Part shown: piece by piece, positions 60,798 to 64,000 of the stretch
Layout of the letters: each line of letters opens with the position of its first letter
Position numbering within the stretch: the first letter of the stretch is position 1
NCBI GenBank assembly: GCA_033782935.1
Contig: JAWQEG010000710.1
Location: forward strand, 5,456,001-5,520,000
Source: Petrolisthes cinctipes
Taxonomy: Eukaryota > Arthropoda > Malacostraca > Decapoda > Porcellanidae
Direction: 5' to 3'
Length of the DNA: 64,000 nt
Translations under genes and position numbers: made by a program
Notes under the pieces: generated by a model
What the model saw: the letters and a program-made list of their open reading frames with translations, nothing else
Databases searched by the model: none
What the model was told of the DNA's origin: nothing

Positions 60798-63700
60798 TGT
60801 ACATGCCTACTCCGTGTTAGAGTATTTTCAAAATACATGCTCAAAACATACTGAAAATCGATCTTTTAGGTGCCCAAAAGTCAATAAGTGCATGCATCTT
60901 CAGTAGCCGTTTATATCTCAAATTCAGGCTCAAAACACCCGAAAATTTAATATATTGGGGTCCCAGAAGCAATCTGTACATGCCTACTCAGTGTTAGAGT
61001 ATTTTCAAAATTCAGGCCCAAAACATGCTGAAAATCGATATTTTTGGTGCCCAAAGTCAATATGTGCATGTATCTTCTGTACCCGTTTATATCTCAAATT
61101 CAGGCTCAAAACACCCGAAAATTCAATATTTTGGGGTCCCAGAAGCAATCTGTACATGCCTACTCAGTGCTAGAATATTTTCAAAATATAGGCTAAAAAC
61201 ATGCTAAAAATCGACATTTTAGGTGCCAAAAAATCGATATCTCAAATTCAGTCCCAAAACACCCGAAAATTCGATATTTAGAGGTCCCAGAAGGTATCTG
61301 GACATGCCTACTCCGTGTTAGAGTATTTTCAAAATTCAGGCCCAAAACATGCTGAAAATCGATATTTTTGGTGCCCAAAGTCAATATGAGCATGTATCTT
61401 CTGTACCCGTTTATATCTCAAATTCAGGCTCAAAACACCCGAAAATTCAATATTTTGGGGTCCCAGAAGCAATCTGTACAGTGCTAGAATATTTTCAAAA
61501 TATAGGCTAAAAACATGCTAAAAATCGATCTTTTAGGTGCCAAAAAGTCGATATCTCAAATTCAGTCACAAAACACCCGAAAATTCGATATTTAGGGGTC
61601 CCAGAAGCGATCTGTACATGCCTACTCAGTGTTAGAGTATTTTCAAAATACATGCTCAAAACATACTGAAAATCGATCTTTTAGGTGCACAAAAGTCGAT
61701 ATGTGAATGCATCTTCAGTACCCGTTTATATCTCAAATTCAGGCTCAAAACACCCTAAAATTCAATATATTGGGGTCCCAGAAGCAATCTGTACATGCCT
61801 ACTCAGTGTTAGAGTATTTTCAAAATACAGGCCCAAAACATGCTGAAAATCGATATTTTAGATGCCCAAAGTCAATATGTGCATGTATCTTTTGTACCCT
61901 TTTATATCTCAAATTCAGGCTCAAAACACCTGAAAATTCAATATTTTGGGGTCCTAGAAGCAATCTGTACATGCCTACACAGTGCTAGAATATTTTCAAA
62001 ATATAGGCTAAAAACATGCTAAAAATCGACATTTTAGGTGCCAAAAAATCGATATATCAAATTCAGTCCCAAAACACCCGAAAATTCGATATTTAGAGGT
62101 CCCAGAAGGTATCTGTACATGCCTACTCCGTGTTAGAGTATTTTCAAAATACAGGCCAAAAACCTACTGAAAATCGATCTTTTAGGTGCCCAAAAGTCGA
62201 TATGTGCATGCATCTTCTGTACCCGTTTATATCTCAAATTCTGACCCTAAACACCCGAAAATTCGATATTTTGGGGTCCCAGAAGCGATCTGTACATGCC
62301 TACTCCGTGTTAGAGTATTTTCAAAATTCAGGCCCAAAACATGTTGAAAATCGATATTTTTGGTGCCCAAAGTCAATATGTGCATGTATCTTCTGTACCC
62401 GTTTATATCTCAAATTCAGGCTCAAAACACCCGAAAATTCAATATTTTGGGGTCCCAGAAGCAATCTGTACATGCCTACTCAGTGCTAGAATAATTTCAA
62501 AATATGGGCTAAAAACATGCTAAAAATCGATCTTTTAGGTGCCAAAAAGTCGATATCTCAAATTCAGTCCCAAAACACCCGAAAATTCGATATTTAGGGG
62601 TCCCAGAAGCGATCTGTACATGCCTACTCCGTGTTAGAGTATTTTCAAAATACATGCTCAAAACATACTGAAAATCGATCTTTTAGGTGCACAAAAGTCG
62701 ATATGTGCATGTATCTTCTGTATCCGTTTATATCTAAAAATTCAGGCTCAAAACACCCGAAAATTCAATATTTTGGGGTCCCAGAAGCAATCTGTACATG
62801 CCTACACAGTGCTAGAATATTTTCAAAATATAGGCTAAAAACATGCTAAAAATCGACATTTTAGGTGCCAAAAAATCGATATCTCAAATTCAGTCCCAAA
62901 ACACCCGAAAATTCGATATTTAGAGGTCCCAGAAGGTATCTGTACATGCCTACTCCGTGTTAGAGTATTTTCAAAATACAGGCCAAAAACATACTGAAAA
63001 TCGATCTTTTAGGTGCCCAAAAGTCGATATGTGCATGCATCTTCTGTACCCGTTTATATCTCAAATTCTTGCCCTAAACACCCGAAAATTCGATATTTTG
63101 GGGTCCCAGAAGCGATCTGTACATGCCTACTCCGTGTTAGAGTATTTTCAAAATTCAGGCCCAAAACATGCTGAAAATCGATATTTTTGGTGCCCAAAGT
63201 CAATATGTGCATGTATCTTCTGTACCCGTTTATATCTAAAATTCAGGCTCAAAACACCCGAAAATTCAATATTTTGGGGTCCTAGAAGCAATCTGTACAT
63301 GCCTACTCAGTGCTAGAATATTTTCAAAATATAGGCTAAAAACATGCTAAAAATCGATCTTTTAGGTGCCAAAAAGTCGATATCTCAAATTCAGTCCCAA
63401 AACACCCGAAAATTCGATATTTAAGGGTCCCAGAAGCGATCTGTACATGCCTACTCCGTGTTAGAGTATTTTCAAAATACATGCTCAAAACATACTGAAA
63501 ATCGATCTTTTAGATGCCCAAAGTCAATATGTGCATGTATCTTCTGTACCCGTTTATATCTCAAATTCAGGCTCAAAACACCAGAAAATTCAATATTTTG
63601 GGGTCCCAGAAGCAATCTGTAGATGCCTACACAGTGCTAGAATATTTTCAAAATATAGGCTAAAAACATGCTAAAAATCGACATTTTAGGTGCCAAAAAA

Positions 63701-64000
63701 TCGATATCTCAAATTCAGTCCCAAAACACCCGAAAATTCGATATTTAGAGGTCCCAGAAGGTATCTGTACATGCCTACTTCGTGTTAGAGTATTTTCAAA
63801 ATACAGGCCAAAAACATACTGAAAATCGATCTTTTAGGTGACCAAAAGTCGATATGTGCATGCATCTTCTGTACCCGTTTATATCTCAAATTCTGGCCCT
63901 AAACACCCGAAAATTCGATATTTTTGGGTCCCAGAAGCGATCTGTACATGCCTACTCAGTGTTAGAGTATTTTCAAAATACAGGCCCAAAACATGCTGAA
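60798..64000 (+). repeat. Tandem duplication, copy 2, cut by the window end
   Basis: It starts where copy 1 ends and matches it at an offset of 2958 bp up to 61612, then at 3459 bp from 62114 to the last base. The difference is exactly one 501-bp trimer, 61613-62113, present only here. If complete, this copy would be 3459 bp and end about 256 bp beyond the window. One difference is tagatgcccaaag at 63512 against tagattcccaaag at 60053. Confidence 0.9.
61613..62113 (+). repeat. Extra 501-bp trimer inside duplication copy 2
   Basis: This A'-B'-Cl trimer has no partner in copy 1. It has its own changes: gtgaatgcatc, caccctaaaattc, aatatattgggg, cttttgtaccctttt, cacctgaaaattc and gtcctagaag. Its clustered private variants suggest it was lost from copy 1, or came from an array region outside this window, rather than being a fresh copy of a neighbour. 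Confidence 0.83.

Larger units (their letters stand above)
1..64000 (+). repeat. Satellite DNA array with higher-order repeats, whole window
   Basis: The whole window is head-to-tail copies of a satellite monomer of 176 or 177 bp and its shortened 138/148-bp derivative. Anchors such as TGTACA, gtattttcaaaatac, cacccgaaaatt and ggtcccagaag recur every 138 to 182 bp without a break. No copy is inverted and no foreign sequence interrupts the array. Monomers fall into A, B and C classes arranged mostly as A-B-C trimers, and alternating trimers form hexamers of 992 or 1002 bp. Such structure is known from centromeric and heterochromatic satellites kept uniform by unequal crossover and gene conversion. 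A centromeric role here is inference only. I see no genes, tRNAs, rRNAs, transposons or CRISPR array anywhere in the window. Confidence 0.98.

Noticed and set aside
1..64000. CRISPR array or bacterial repeat locus
   Set aside because: There are no short repeats separated by unique spacers. All intervening sequence is itself repeated, and the period (138-177 bp) and HOR structure do not fit CRISPR.

Overview
The window is one continuous block of tandemly repeated satellite DNA from end to end. I find no gene, RNA gene, mobile element or unique sequence. The repeat is AT-rich (about 37% GC by hand count on one monomer), and every copy lies in the same head-to-tail orientation. A many-kilobase homogenised satellite with higher-order repeat structure points to a nuclear eukaryotic chromosome, most likely (peri)centromeric or other constitutive heterochromatin. 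The species and chromosome cannot be told from the sequence, and I do not recognise the satellite family.

The array is organised at several nested scales. (1) An ancestral module of about 88 bp: the 176-bp monomer splits into two 88-bp halves that match at about 56 of 88 positions without gaps. (2) Three monomer classes, measured from the TGTACA that begins each one: A (177 bp), B (176 bp) and C. C is a monomer that lost 29 bp (148 bp) and in many copies a further 10 bp (138 bp). (3) Trimers A-B-C of 491 or 501 bp. (4) Hexamers A-B-C-A'-B'-C' of 992 or 1002 bp, the main higher-order repeat (HOR). (5) Tandem segmental duplications of 1.0 to 5 kb, built from whole monomers.

Class names used below: A (ends GCGATC), B (has aaaattcaggccc), Cs (138 bp, starts tgtacagtgctag), A' (has acatgctcaaaac and cttcagtaccc), B' (has ctactcagtgttag and attttagatgccc), Cl (148 bp, has ctacacagtgctag and ends GGTATC), Cm (148 bp, has ctactcagtgctag with a Cs-like body). 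A'' is A' with aaaagacatgct.

Layout: 1-840 HOR copies entering the window; 841-15938 three copies of a 4.8 to 5.4 kb super-repeat; 13876-20485 an overlapping pair of about 3.1 and 3.6 kb; 20486-23978 rearranged trimers, tetramers and dimers; 23979-31124 a 3960/3186-bp tandem pair; 31125-34592 dimers and trimers; 34593-39772 a 2834/2346-bp tandem pair; 39773-42571 a 1650/1149-bp pair; 42890-45895 three 1002-bp hexamers; 46387-48724 a pair of 1169-bp heptamers; 49049-52033 a 1993/992-bp pair; 52034-57839 mixed trimers and dimers; 57840-64000 a 2958-bp unit and its longer copy, which runs off the window. All short open reading frames are by-products of the repeat. The largest occur only where several 177-bp (59-codon) monomers follow one another.

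All counts and alignments were done by eye. Junction positions follow the TGTACA register, so true recombination breakpoints lie somewhere within the flanking homologous sequence.
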